The notes: a model not told the origin generated them from the sequence alone. A stretch of 32,906 nucleotides of DNA from an uncultured Collinsella sp. (GCA_902493535.1 CABUQG010000018.1:1-32906), one strand, 5' to 3'. Numbered from the stretch's first letter, positions 7,958-15,969 are shown. A program made the numbers and translations.

Positions 7958-7993
7958 GACCTCGCATGGGGTCGAACCCGTCGGGGCGCGAAG
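7957..7993 (+). repeat. 37-nt direct repeat, copy 2
   Basis: Identical to 7781-7817, 176 nt downstream. GGGGTCGAACCC is at 7968-7979. It follows the second terminator as copy 1 follows the first, so a larger module of tRNA tail, terminator and repeat is duplicated. Confidence 0.9.
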
Positions 7994-8128
7994 TTGGGGA
8001 AACTGCACCGTGATTCCCTTAGGGAAACACGGCTAAAGCCCCATAAACGTGCTCTCCTTATGAGAATTATGCTCACGGGGCTCGATGCATGTTGAGAAGT
8101 TGTGATCAAACTCAAAGTGAGAATCGAT

Positions 8129-9655
8129 TTAGTCTGCTCGATAGTGCGAACCTAAGCTTTCAGTTCGCTTGCGCATGGCTTTGACCATTTCCTGTGCTAG
8201 TCGAATCTGCGATTGCAGGCGGGCGAGGGCTGCGACTTCGCTGTCCTGGGCTTTCTGTGTGCTCAAGGTCGTTGTCTCCGTCTTCAAGCCCTCAAGCTCG
8301 TGTAGTGCCTCGGATAGGCCCGTCTCGGTTCGGTTGATCATGCAATAGGTGCTCATCGTGTGCTTAAGGCCGTGTGTCAGGCGTTCAGCATCAGTTGTGG
8401 CAATGCCGTAGTGGGGGAGGTCGATATCCGCCTTCGGGGCCACCTCAGGTGCATTCTGCGCTGCAAGGGCTGCCGATGCGCCCGCGATGCGTCCGAACAC
8501 GATGCCGTTGGCGCTTGACAAGCCACCAATGCGGTCGGCGCCGTGCATGCCGCCTGTCGCCTCGCCGCAAGCGTAGAGGCCCTCAACGCCTGTGTGCGCG
8601 GTCTTATCGATCTTGATGCCGCCGTTAGCGGCGTGGGCATACATCGCAACGCGCATCTCGTCAGTCGGGGCGATGCCGTGCTCGTCTTGCAGCCAGGTGG
8701 CAAAGGTCTGCACAAACTCTGGGACATCCTCGCGGGGGAAGTCGTAGTGGAGTGCCAGGCCTTCGGCACCTGCCTGATCGATGACGAGATCGATAGCGCG
8801 GGAGGCCAAGCATGACGTGAAGGGACCATATCCAGAGCGCTGCTCGAGCAGGTCGTCCAGCTTGTCGTCGGCAATATCTACCGGCTGGTCTACATGTACG
8901 TAGCGCCAGGTTTTCTCGTTGAAGACCAGGTTGCGCTTGGGCTCGATGAAGCCGGGCATCATCTGCATGAACTCGATATTAGTAAGTGTTGCGCCGTGCG
9001 CCAGCGCGATGGCCTGCGAGGAGCTGAGCACATCAGCCGACGTAAGGCTGCGCTCGAACAGGCCGCCTGTGCCACCGGCTGCGATGATTGTGGCCTTGGC
9101 AGCAAAGGGCACGATTCGATTTTCGGTGAGGTCGTAGAGTACGGTTCCGGTTATTCTGCCGTTCGTGTCCTCAACAAGGTCAATAAGCTCATGGCGGGGG
9201 AGCAGGCGAATGCCGAGCGACTCGATCCAGGTCGTCAGAGCGTCCTCAAGGGGCTTGCGGGTGAGGCCGCGCCACATGCGCGTCTTGTGGTCAAAGCAGG
9301 GGATAAACTGCTTTTGCTGAGCACTCTCGGCGCTTTGCGGACGCTGAAGCTCAACGCCCAGGTCTTGCTCGAGCCATTCAATTGCATGGGGAATGCCGTG
9401 GACAAACGTCTGGACAAGCTCGGGGTCGGCGACGCCGCCACCAACGGTCTGAATGGTGTCGATGAGGTCTTGTTCGTCGTCTTCGTTAACGGGTCCGATA
9501 AGCCCCAGGCCCCAGGTTCCGGGGAAGAAGCTCGATCCACTCATAGTCTTGCCGGCGCTTGCCACGGTGACGGTTGCGCCCGTGCGTGCCGCTTCGATGG
9601 CGGCGCAAAGGCCCGCAATGCCAGACCCAATTACCAGTACATCAGTCGATTCCAT
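8129..9655 (-). CDS. FAD-dependent flavoprotein of the NadB/FrdA family
   Basis: A 508-residue flavoprotein of the fumarate reductase/succinate dehydrogenase/L-aspartate oxidase superfamily. ATG 9655 follows GAAAGGAA; an upstream in-frame ATG at 9712 adds a non-conserved Arg/Cys-rich stretch and is rejected. Visible motifs: the N-terminal dinucleotide fold VLVIGSGIAGLCAAIEAARTG, the segment GSSFFPGTWGLGLI, IIAAGGTGGLFERS, and the C-terminal FAD contact GLYACGEATGGMHGADRIGG followed by SSANGIVFG. The helical tail resembles that of NadB. No nadA, nadC, frdB or membrane subunit is nearby, and it has no Fe-S or Tat signal, so it acts as a soluble single-gene enzyme. L-aspartate oxidase, a fumarate-reductase-like enzyme or a GlpB-like dehydrogenase are all possible. 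Confidence 0.85.
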   Translation of the reverse strand: MESTDVLVIGSGIAGLCAAIEAARTGATVTVASAGKTMSGSSFFPGTWGLGLIGPVNEDDEQDLIDTIQTVGGGVADPELVQTFVHGIPHAIEWLEQDLGVELQRPQSAESAQQKQFIPCFDHKTRMWRGLTRKPLEDALTTWIESLGIRLLPRHELIDLVEDTNGRITGTVLYDLTENRIVPFAAKATIIAAGGTGGLFERSLTSADVLSSSQAIALAHGATLTNIEFMQMMPGFIEPKRNLVFNEKTWRYVHVDQPVDIADDKLDDLLEQRSGYGPFTSCLASRAIDLVIDQAGAEGLALHYDFPREDVPEFVQTFATWLQDEHGIAPTDEMRVAMYAHAANGGIKIDKTAHTGVEGLYACGEATGGMHGADRIGGLSSANGIVFGRIAGASAALAAQNAPEVAPKADIDLPHYGIATTDAERLTHGLKHTMSTYCMINRTETGLSEALHELEGLKTETTTLSTQKAQDSEVAALARLQSQIRLAQEMVKAMRKRTESLGSHYRAD

Positions 9656-9843
9656 CGGATTCCTTTCTCGTCCGGCGCATTGTCGCACGGGTGATCGGCA
9701 ATGGGGCCGCAAAGACCCGGCAAATCGGTAAAGGGCAAATATGGCAGGTGGGCGTCATGGACGCTCTGGCGCTCCATCTCTTCACATCTCGTATTTCGCC
9801 CCAGCTGATATATCGACATTAGCTACCCTGCGACAGCGCAAAC

Positions 9844-9876
9844 AAAAAGAGCCGCTACCTCGAAAGGTAGCGGCTC
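9844..9876 (-). terminator. Terminator after the GGGtGRT operon
   Basis: A perfect 12-bp stem (9849-9860 with 9865-9876) is followed, on the minus strand, by a T5 run (9848-9844). It lies 36 nt beyond the stop codon of the GGGtGRT gene. Confidence 0.9.
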
Positions 9877-9911
9877 CAAAGCTCAGCTATATGAGCATCG
9901 CGCGGGCGCGA

Positions 9912-10916
9912 TTAGGCCTTGAGGGCCTCCTCGACGGCGACAGCGCAGGCGACGGTGGCACCGACCATGGGGTTGTTGCCCATGCCGATGAGACCCATCA
10001 TGTCGACGTGCGCAGGCACGGAGGAAGAACCGGCGAACTGGGCGTCGGAGTGCATGCGGCCCATGGTGTCGGTCATGCCGTAAGAGGCAGGGCCGGCGCC
10101 CATGTTGTCCGGGTGCAGGGTACGGCCAGTGCCGCCACCAGAAGCGACGGAGAAGTACTTCTTGCCAGCCTCGAGGCGCTCCTTCTTGTAGGTGCCAGCG
10201 ACGGGGTGCTGGAAGCGCGTGGGGTTGGTGGAGTTACCGGTGATCGAGATGTCGACGTTCTCGTGCCACATGATGGCAACGCCCTCGCGGACGTCGTCGG
10301 CGCCGTAGCAGTTGACGGCGGCGCGGGGACCATCGGAGTATGGGATGGTCTCGACGACCTTGAGCTCGCCCGTGAAGTAGTCGAACTGGGTCTTCACGTA
10401 GGTGAAGCCGTTGATGCGGGCGATGATCTGAGCAGCGTCCTTGCCCAGACCGTTGAGGATAACGCGCAGCGGCTTCTTGCGAGCCTTGTTGGCGTTCAGA
10501 GCCAGGCCGATAGCACCCTCAGCGGCAGCGAAGGACTCGTGACCTGCCAGGAAGGCGAAGCACTCGGTGTCGTCGGAGAGCAGCATAGCGCCCAGGTTGC
10601 CGTGGCCCAGACCGACCTTGCGGTCCTCGGCGACGGAGCCGGGAACGGTGAAGGCCTGGATGCCCTCGCCGATGATGGCGGCAGCCTCAGAAGCGGACTT
10701 GGCGCCACGCTTGACAGCGAGAGCGCAACCGAGGGTGTAGGCCCACTCGGCGTTCTGGAAGGCGATGGACTGGGTGTTGTTGACGATCTCACGCGGGTTG
10801 AAGCCCTTGTCGGTGCAGATCTGCAGAGCTTCCTCGAGGGAGGCGATGCCGTTGTCGGCGAGGCACTTGTTGATCTTGTCAGCGCGGCGCTCGTAACCTT
10901 CGAACGTAACAGTCAT
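9912..10916 (-). CDS. GGGtGRT protein, function unknown
   Basis: A 334-residue protein that I recognise as the family named after its GGGtGRT motif, here GGGTGRT at 260-266 followed by LHPDNMGAGPASYG. Other conserved-looking stretches are GLGHGNLGAMLLSDDTECFAFLAGHESFAAAEG (about 102-134), a Gly-rich C-terminal GLIGMGNNPMVGATVACAVAVEEA, and WHENVDISITGNSTNPTRF. There is no signal peptide or membrane segment, so it is cytoplasmic. It lies 18 nt after the NifU-like gene, and the two are typically found as neighbours in anaerobes. The Gly-rich motif could bind a nucleotide or a cluster; no reaction is known to me. Confidence 0.85.
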   Translation of the reverse strand: MTVTFEGYERRADKINKCLADNGIASLEEALQICTDKGFNPREIVNNTQSIAFQNAEWAYTLGCALAVKRGAKSASEAAAIIGEGIQAFTVPGSVAEDRKVGLGHGNLGAMLLSDDTECFAFLAGHESFAAAEGAIGLALNANKARKKPLRVILNGLGKDAAQIIARINGFTYVKTQFDYFTGELKVVETIPYSDGPRAAVNCYGADDVREGVAIMWHENVDISITGNSTNPTRFQHPVAGTYKKERLEAGKKYFSVASGGGTGRTLHPDNMGAGPASYGMTDTMGRMHSDAQFAGSSSVPAHVDMMGLIGMGNNPMVGATVACAVAVEEALKA

Positions 10917-10934
10917 AGTTATTTCCCTCCCTTT

Positions 10935-11669
10935 CTACTCGTGAACCGGGAACACGCTGGCGACGGAGTGAGTCTCCTCGTCGGTGCGCGGGTCGATGTA
11001 CTTGGCAGCGTTCTCCCACTGACCATAGTGGCCCATAGCGCCAGCGATGGCCTCCTCGGGGGTCTTGCCGGCCTTGACGGCGTCGGTGAACTTGCCGAGG
11101 TTCAGGAACTCGAATGCGATGATCTCGTTCTCGTCATTGAGAGCCATGCGGGTGACGTAGCCCTGAGCGAGCTCGAGGTAACGAGCGCCCTTGGCCTTGG
11201 TGCCGAACATGGTGCCGACCTGAGAGCGAAGGCCCTTGCCGAGGTCGTCGAGGGAGGCGCCCACGGGCAGGCCGCCCTCGGAGAACGCGGTCTGGCTGCG
11301 GCCGTAAACGATCTGCAGGAAGATCTCGCGCATAGCAACGTTGATGGCGTCGCAGACGAGGTCGGTGTTGAGGGCCTCGAGGATGGTCTTACCGGGAAGG
11401 ATCTCGGAAGCCATGGCGGCAGAGTGGGTCATGCCCGAGCAGCCGATGGTCTCAACGAGGGCCTCCTCGATGATGCCGTCCTTGATGTTCAGCGTGAGCT
11501 TGCAGGCGCCCTGCTGAGGTGCGCACCAACCCACACCGTGCGTAAGACCGGAGATGTCGGAAATCTCCTTAGCCTGGACCCACTTGCCCTCCTCGGGGAT
11601 GGGTGCGGGGCCGTGGTATGCACCCTTGGCAACGGGGCACATGTTCTCCACTTCCTGTGAGTACTGCAT
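10935..11669 (-). CDS. NifU/IscU-like Fe-S scaffold-type protein
   Basis: ATG 11669, preceded by GAGAGGAGAGG, gives 244 residues; longer in-frame starts add non-conserved sequence. The middle resembles the NifU N-terminal/IscU fold but with its own cysteine pattern: Cys49 and Cys56 in GWCAPQQGACKL, Cys77 in ETIGCSGMTHS and Cys106 in TDLVCDAIN. The three-cysteine spacing (49, 77, 106) echoes the scaffold ligands of IscU. The C-terminal third (about 150-244) is an additional domain not present in SufU. It is the first gene of a two-gene operon with the GGGtGRT gene. The separate, canonical sufU at 12949 suggests a specialised rather than general role. Confidence 0.82.
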   Translation of the reverse strand: MQYSQEVENMCPVAKGAYHGPAPIPEEGKWVQAKEISDISGLTHGVGWCAPQQGACKLTLNIKDGIIEEALVETIGCSGMTHSAAMASEILPGKTILEALNTDLVCDAINVAMREIFLQIVYGRSQTAFSEGGLPVGASLDDLGKGLRSQVGTMFGTKAKGARYLELAQGYVTRMALNDENEIIAFEFLNLGKFTDAVKAGKTPEEAIAGAMGHYGQWENAAKYIDPRTDEETHSVASVFPVHE

Positions 11670-12072
11670 GCCTCTCCTCTCTATCGTGTTGGCGTCCCGT
11701 CTGGGGGCCGTGGCTGGCGATTGCCGGGCGACCCTTCGAAAGGGACATGACATGCAGCCCCTATAATACCGCGAAATGCACGGAATATTCGGCGAACGGC
11801 TCAGTTTTCGTAGCGAGAAGTCCGGAAGTTTTAATTGAAACGGTTTAACCCTATGTTCTGTGGTCGTGAACTTCCGTAGAGGGGGTCCGTCTTGGGCAAG
11901 CTATTGGTCAGCTCTTGTAAGCATTGCGGGGGTTGACCTGTTGCAACGATGCCGTTCGCCGCCTGATTACTGCCTTTGGCCGCGCGAGTGTATTGTTTTG
12001 CGTGAATGTTTTGATGGCACGCTTCAATCGTGCTGTATTGGATGGCAAGCAGATCCCGGCGAAGGGAGCGCC
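11670..12072. promoter_or_regulatory. Divergent intergenic region upstream of NifU-like operon and RAYT
   Basis: No gene is supported in these 403 bases. On the minus strand a -10-like TATTAT (11763-11768) could serve the NifU-like operon, with no clear -35. An 8-bp inverted repeat, CGGAAGTT (11823-11830) with AACTTCCG (11869-11876), lies towards the transposase side. No copy of the GGGACAAA element is present here. Confidence 0.3.
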
Positions 12073-12882
12073 ATGCAGCGCGTTTGGAAAACGGTTACCG
12101 GCTTTTACCATGTCTGTGCCCGCGGTACGGGCAAGCAGCTCATCTTTGAGGGCGATGAAGACCGGTGGGAGTTTTTGGAGCTGATGCGCGAGTGCTGCTG
12201 CGAGGAGGGTGTGACGGTTATCGCCTGGTGCCTTATGGGCAATCACGTGCATTTGGTGCTTACAGATTACGAGGACAGGATGAGCGCGGCGATGCACCGG
12301 TTGCTTTTGACGTACGCGCGGCGGTTCAATAAACGCACGGGGCGCACAGGGCATCTGTTCCAGAACCGTTTTGACCGGCGCTCGCTCGATACCGACTGGC
12401 AGGTGATGGAGGCTATTCGCTCCGTACACGCCGATCCGCAGGAGGCGGGCGTTAGCCTAATCGAGCGTTATCCCTGGAGTAGCTTTGCGGAGCATTTGTG
12501 CGCTTACGACGGTGACGCGGCCGATGTCGTGAGGGGATTTTCTGATCCTTCTTGCGTGCTTGAGCTTTTTGGCTCTGCCGAGGGCTTTATTGCCTATTCG
12601 CTTTCGACGCCCGACGGCAGTGAGCCAGCTCTGTGCGATATGAAAGAGACGGAGTGGGAACGCCACGCCTTTGCCAACAAGTTGGCGAAGGAGCTAGGGG
12701 TTCCGCTTCGTGGGGTTAAAGTCGCACCGCCGGCGCAGCGCGATACCGTTATTTTTGGATTGCACGATGCCGGTTTTACGGTGCGCCAGATTGAGCGGTA
12801 TACCGGGATTGGCAAAAGTACCGTCTCTCGTATCGTGCGCGCTTATGCGCGGGTGAAGGCACAGGCCGAGCTCTCGGAATAG
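12073..12882 (+). CDS. REP-associated tyrosine transposase (RAYT, Y1/HUH family)
   Basis: ATG 12073, after GAAGGGAG (12061-12068), gives 269 residues; longer in-frame starts are not family-like. The N-terminal domain carries the HUH metal site NHVHLVL (His58, His60), the catalytic Tyr81 in TYARRFN, then the RAYT signature GHLFQNRFDRR and RSVHADPQEAGV. These enzymes nick single-stranded palindromic DNA and are single-copy, domesticated relatives of IS200/IS605 TnpA. Residues about 220-265 form a helix-turn-helix (AGFTVRQIERYTGIGKSTVS). No IS200-type ends or second copy are visible. A palindromic repeat lies 50-85 nt downstream, as expected for a RAYT with its REP. Full length and intact. Confidence 0.88.
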   Translation: MQRVWKTVTGFYHVCARGTGKQLIFEGDEDRWEFLELMRECCCEEGVTVIAWCLMGNHVHLVLTDYEDRMSAAMHRLLLTYARRFNKRTGRTGHLFQNRFDRRSLDTDWQVMEAIRSVHADPQEAGVSLIERYPWSSFAEHLCAYDGDAADVVRGFSDPSCVLELFGSAEGFIAYSLSTPDGSEPALCDMKETEWERHAFANKLAKELGVPLRGVKVAPPAQRDTVIFGLHDAGFTVRQIERYTGIGKSTVSRIVRAYARVKAQAELSE

Positions 12883-12920
12883 AAAATGGCCGAACCACTC
12901 TTAGTCAAGCGATTCGGCCA
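12883..12920 (-). terminator. Terminator of the suf operon
   Basis: An 8-bp stem TGGCCGAA (12887-12894) with TTCGGCCA (12913-12920) has an inner CTT/AAG pairing. On the minus strand it is followed by TTTTCT (12886-12881). It lies 29 nt past the sufU stop. It could also act weakly on the converging RAYT transcript. Confidence 0.6.
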
Positions 12921-12930
12921 ACAAAATTCT

Positions 12931-12968
12931 TAAGATTTGGGACAAATACTACTGATTATTTTGTCCCG
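12931..12968. repeat. GGGACAAA palindromic element, copy 1 (REP-like)
   Basis: The hairpin core at 12939-12967 starts GGGACAAATA and ends TATTTTGTCCC, with 5' flank TAAGATTT. TAAGATTTGGGACAAA and TATTTTGTCCCG are shared with the copy at 18360-18396. It covers the last codons and stop of sufU and lies about 50 nt after the RAYT gene. Confidence 0.75.
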
Positions 12969-13383
12969 TGAGCATGCCGTCGAGGGTGCGCCAGGCGAGC
13001 TCGGCGCATTTGACGCGGGCGGGCATGTGCGAGATGTCCTGGAGCTGGGCAGCTTCGTCCAGGTCTTCCAGATCTTCCTCGGAGAGCTGCTCGCCGCGGA
13101 TCATGGCGAGGAAGAGCTCTGCCAGGCGGTGAGCTTCCTCGACGGTCTCGCCGGTGATGAGGTCGGCCATGATGTCGGCGCTGGCCTGGCTGATGGCGCA
13201 GCCATGACCGGTAAAGGAGGCCTCCTCGATCACGCCCTTCTCGACACGCAGCCGCAAGGTGAGCTCGTCGCCACAGCTGGGGTTGATACCGTCGTGCTCG
13301 TGCGTGGGAGCATCCATCTCGTACTTATAGTCGGGGTGCGAGTTGTGCTCCATAAACGTGGTAGAGGTGTACAGATTACCCAT
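12949..13383 (-). CDS. sufU: SufU-type Fe-S assembly protein
   Basis: SufU is the zinc-dependent sulfur acceptor that takes persulfide from SufS and passes it to the SufBCD scaffold in Gram-positive bacteria. ATG 13383 lies inside the end of sufS (ATGGGTAA, 8-nt overlap), so translation is coupled; 144 residues. The zinc ligands are present: Cys37 and Asp39 (NPSCGDEL), Cys62 (GHGCAISQAS) and Cys126 (RVKCAELAW), with the SufU-type insertion before the last Cys. The last five codons (GQNNQ) and the stop lie within a palindromic repeat element. Last gene of the suf operon. Confidence 0.95.
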   Translation of the reverse strand: MGNLYTSTTFMEHNSHPDYKYEMDAPTHEHDGINPSCGDELTLRLRVEKGVIEEASFTGHGCAISQASADIMADLITGETVEEAHRLAELFLAMIRGEQLSEEDLEDLDEAAQLQDISHMPARVKCAELAWRTLDGMLTGQNNQ

Positions 13384-14701
13384 TGAACGTGCTCCAAACG
13401 TGATGCAGGCCGGCGATGAACTTGTCGATGTCGGCCTTGTCGTTGTAGAAGGCCACGCTGGCGCGGCAGCAGGCAAGGTTCTCGACGCCCAGCCAGGTGA
13501 GCAGCGGCTGCGCGCAGTGGTGGCCGGCGCGGATGCAGACGCCGTCCATGTCCATGATGCTCGCGACGTCGTGCGGATGGATGCCCTTGACGTTAAAGCT
13601 CACAACGCCGTGGTGGTTGTCCCAATAGATGGAGCCGATGATCTGGACAAAGTCGAGCTGCATGAGTTCGCCCATCAGATAGTGGACGAGTGCCTGCTCG
13701 CGGGCCTGGATGTTCTCGTAGCCCACCGTGTTGACCAGGTAATCAAGGGCGGCGCCCGTGGCGAAGATGCCGGCGGCGTCCTGCGTGCCGGCCTCGAATT
13801 TCTCGGGAACGGGCGCCCAGACGGCGTCTTGCTCGGTGACCGAGTCGATCATCTCGCCGCCGGTGAGCATGGGCGGCATGGCGTTGAGCAGGTCCATTTT
13901 GCCCCACAGCACGCCGATGCCCATGGGGCCCATGGCCTTGTGTGCGCTAAAGGCAAAGAAGTCGGCGCCCAGGTCGGCCACATCGACCGGCATGTGCGGC
14001 AGCGACTGCGCACCGTCGACGACCAGGTAGCCACCGTACTTGTGCACGAGTTTGCCGAGGTTCTTGACCGGGTTCTCGACGCCCAGCACGTTGGAGACCT
14101 GGCCCACGGCCAGGATCTTGGTCTTGGGACCAACCTTGGCAAGAACTTCCTCGGTGGTGAGCTGGCCGGTCTTGGTGGGGTAGAGGTAGACGAGCTTGGC
14201 GCCGGTCTCGCGGCAGACCTGCTGCCACGGAATCAGGTTGGAGTGGTGCTCCATGATGGTGATGACGACCTCGTCACCGGGCTCGAGCACCGTGGGTGCA
14301 AAGCTCTTGGCAACCAGGTTGAGCGACTCGCTCGTGTTGCGGGTGAAGACGACCTCGTTGGCCTGGGAAGCGCCGATGAGGTCGGCGATCTGCTGGCGGA
14401 CCTTCGCGATGGCGTCGGTGGCCTCGACGGACAGCGAGTACAGTCCGCGTAGGGGGTTGGCGTTCATACGCTGGTAGAAGTCGCGCTCGGCGTCGAGCAC
14501 GCAGGCGGGGCGCTGCGCGGTGGCGGCACTATCGAGGAAGGCGATCTCGGGGTGCTGCTGAAACAGCGGGAACTGGCCCTTGTAGGGGTTGGTCTCGATA
14601 TCTACGGTAGGCCAGCCGCGCGAAGCCTCGTCGCTGGCGTCGAGCTCCATGGGCTCGGGGGCGGTACAGGTGTCGCATTTAACGTGCTCGGTGTCGATCA
14701 T
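13376..14701 (-). CDS. sufS: Cysteine desulfurase SufS
   Basis: A PLP-dependent enzyme that removes sulfur from cysteine to give alanine and a protein-bound persulfide for cluster assembly. The 441 residues show the class V fold: AFLDSAATAQRP near 53, the PLP-contacting MEHHSNLIPWQ, Schiff-base Lys255 in SAHKAMGPMG, and the catalytic Cys396 in RAGHHCAQPLL on the short SufS-type loop. An N-terminal extension of about 30 residues includes KCDTC, which is unusual for SufS. ATG 14701 overlaps the sufD stop by 4 nt (ATGA), and its end overlaps sufU by 8 nt. Confidence 0.96.
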   Translation of the reverse strand: MIDTEHVKCDTCTAPEPMELDASDEASRGWPTVDIETNPYKGQFPLFQQHPEIAFLDSAATAQRPACVLDAERDFYQRMNANPLRGLYSLSVEATDAIAKVRQQIADLIGASQANEVVFTRNTSESLNLVAKSFAPTVLEPGDEVVITIMEHHSNLIPWQQVCRETGAKLVYLYPTKTGQLTTEEVLAKVGPKTKILAVGQVSNVLGVENPVKNLGKLVHKYGGYLVVDGAQSLPHMPVDVADLGADFFAFSAHKAMGPMGIGVLWGKMDLLNAMPPMLTGGEMIDSVTEQDAVWAPVPEKFEAGTQDAAGIFATGAALDYLVNTVGYENIQAREQALVHYLMGELMQLDFVQIIGSIYWDNHHGVVSFNVKGIHPHDVASIMDMDGVCIRAGHHCAQPLLTWLGVENLACCRASVAFYNDKADIDKFIAGLHHVWSTFNG

Positions 14702-15969
14702 GCGAGCTCCTCTTCAAAGTTATCGATCAGGTTGTTGCCCAAGCGGACGACGGCGGCGCGGGTGCGCTCGTCGGTCGCGGAAAGCGCGGCGTCCTCCAGC
14801 TTGGCGCGGATGAACAGGTCTTCGGCGGCGTTTTGGTCAAGGCCGCGGCAGGCGAGGTAGAACAGCTGCTCGTCGCGGACGTGGCCGATGGTGGCTCCGT
14901 GGTTGCCGGCGACGTCGTCCTCGTCGCACAGGATGACGGGGACGGTCTTGTTGTCGACGCCCTTGTTGGCCAAAAGCACCGTCTCGCGCTCGGTGCCGGT
15001 TGCACCCTTGCAGCCGTGCACGAGGTCGATGGTGCCGCGGTAGACCTTCTTGGACGTGCCGGTCAGTACGCCGTTGGCGTCGATTTCGCACTCGGTCTTG
15101 CGACCGCGGTGGCGCAGCTCGTAGTTAAAGTCGCGCACCTGCTCGCGAGCGCCCAGGTAGTCAGTATCGATGGTGACCTTGGCGGTATCGCCCAGCAGGT
15201 CGCCGGCAAGGCCGGTGGCGCTGGCGCCGGCACCCAGGACGCTGTGCTGCACGTTGACGCGCGCGCCCTCGTCCAGGAACAGGCCGGTGTCGTCGAGCGC
15301 GATCCAGCTATCGTCGAGCGTCTGCGTGCAGGCCACGTTGACGGTGGCGTACTCGTGGGCGCACACGCGTAGCACGGAACCCACGACGCCTTGGCCGGCA
15401 ACGGGGGAGTCTAGGGCAATAAGCAGATCGAGCGTCGACTGGGGACGGGCGACGACGTCGATGGCGGCGATGGCCGCGGCGGCATCGACACCGCTCACGC
15501 GCACGGTAACCGTGACGTGCTTGTATGCGGGCACATCGATGACGATGCGCTTGGTGGCGTGCTCGGCCAAGTAGGCGTAGGCAGCCTCGCCCATGCCGGT
15601 CTCGAAGGCTTCAGCAGGGGAGAGCTCCTCTTCGAGCTTGATGGCGCCGGCCTGGTAGACGGAGGTGGCGGGCACGTCGAGCTCGGTCTCGGGCGTGATG
15701 CGGGCGCGGTCGGCTGCATCACCGGGGGCGGAGGCGCGGCGCTCGGGGAAGCGCTCGGCCATGGCGTCCATGGCGGCTTCGAACGCGTCTGCCACGCCAG
15801 TAAACTGCTCGTCCAAGCCCTCGACCTCAACGGCCTCGGTGGGAGCGGTGGCAAGCTCGTTAGAGAGTTCGAGCTTGGTCTGGTTCATCTTGAGCCAACC
15901 CCAAGTGGCAGCCGGCATCGCATTGACCTGCTCAAGGGTGGTAGCAGCGGTGTTGGTGGTCTGCTTCAT
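14698..15969 (-). CDS. sufD: SufD, Fe-S scaffold complex subunit
   Basis: SufD partners SufB and the SufC ATPase in the SufBC2D scaffold and helps iron acquisition. The 423-residue protein has a variable N-terminal half and a conserved beta-helix core ending with NHGATIGHVRDEQLFYLACRGLDQ, where His is a conserved SufD residue, followed by a helical tail. It lacks the SufB-type cysteines, which separates it from its neighbour. Its ATG shares one base with the sufB stop (TAATG), and its stop overlaps the sufS start, so the genes are translationally coupled. Confidence 0.93.
   Translation of the reverse strand: MKQTTNTAATTLEQVNAMPAATWGWLKMNQTKLELSNELATAPTEAVEVEGLDEQFTGVADAFEAAMDAMAERFPERRASAPGDAADRARITPETELDVPATSVYQAGAIKLEEELSPAEAFETGMGEAAYAYLAEHATKRIVIDVPAYKHVTVTVRVSGVDAAAAIAAIDVVARPQSTLDLLIALDSPVAGQGVVGSVLRVCAHEYATVNVACTQTLDDSWIALDDTGLFLDEGARVNVQHSVLGAGASATGLAGDLLGDTAKVTIDTDYLGAREQVRDFNYELRHRGRKTECEIDANGVLTGTSKKVYRGTIDLVHGCKGATGTERETVLLANKGVDNKTVPVILCDEDDVAGNHGATIGHVRDEQLFYLACRGLDQNAAEDLFIRAKLEDAALSATDERTRAAVVRLGNNLIDNFEEELA

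Larger units (their letters stand above)
7738..8128. other. Structured non-coding region after the tRNA genes
   Basis: No credible gene lies here. It contains two terminators, two copies of a 37-nt repeat, a fragment of tRNA-Lys, and several compact hairpins: AAATGC-GTGA-GCATTT (7824-7839), the palindrome AAGGCGCCTT (7855-7864), GCCTGC-AAA-GCAGGC (7880-7894), and a stem from CGTG (8009-8012) to CACG (8028-8031) enclosing TTCCC-TTA-GGGAA. The rest, 8035-8128, is plain intergenic sequence downstream of the flavoprotein gene. Confidence 0.6.

Noticed and set aside
7696..8115. Minus-strand frame across a tRNA-Lys gene and its downstream repeats
   Set aside because: Its sequence includes the typical mistranslated tRNA motif (GSNPGP) and repeats derived from the 37-nt elements; it is not a protein.
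9741..11660. A 639-residue plus-strand frame opposite the GGGtGRT and NifU-like genes
   Set aside because: It spans two real genes and their gap, has no ribosome site and shows no recognisable domain; it is a compositional shadow.
11823..11876. 8-bp inverted repeat upstream of the RAYT gene as a REP
   Set aside because: The arms are 38 nt apart and unrelated to the GGGACAAA element.
11860..12072. Upstream extension of the RAYT protein
   Set aside because: The added 71 residues are Cys/Trp/Arg-rich and non-conserved, and a good ribosome site precedes ATG 12073.
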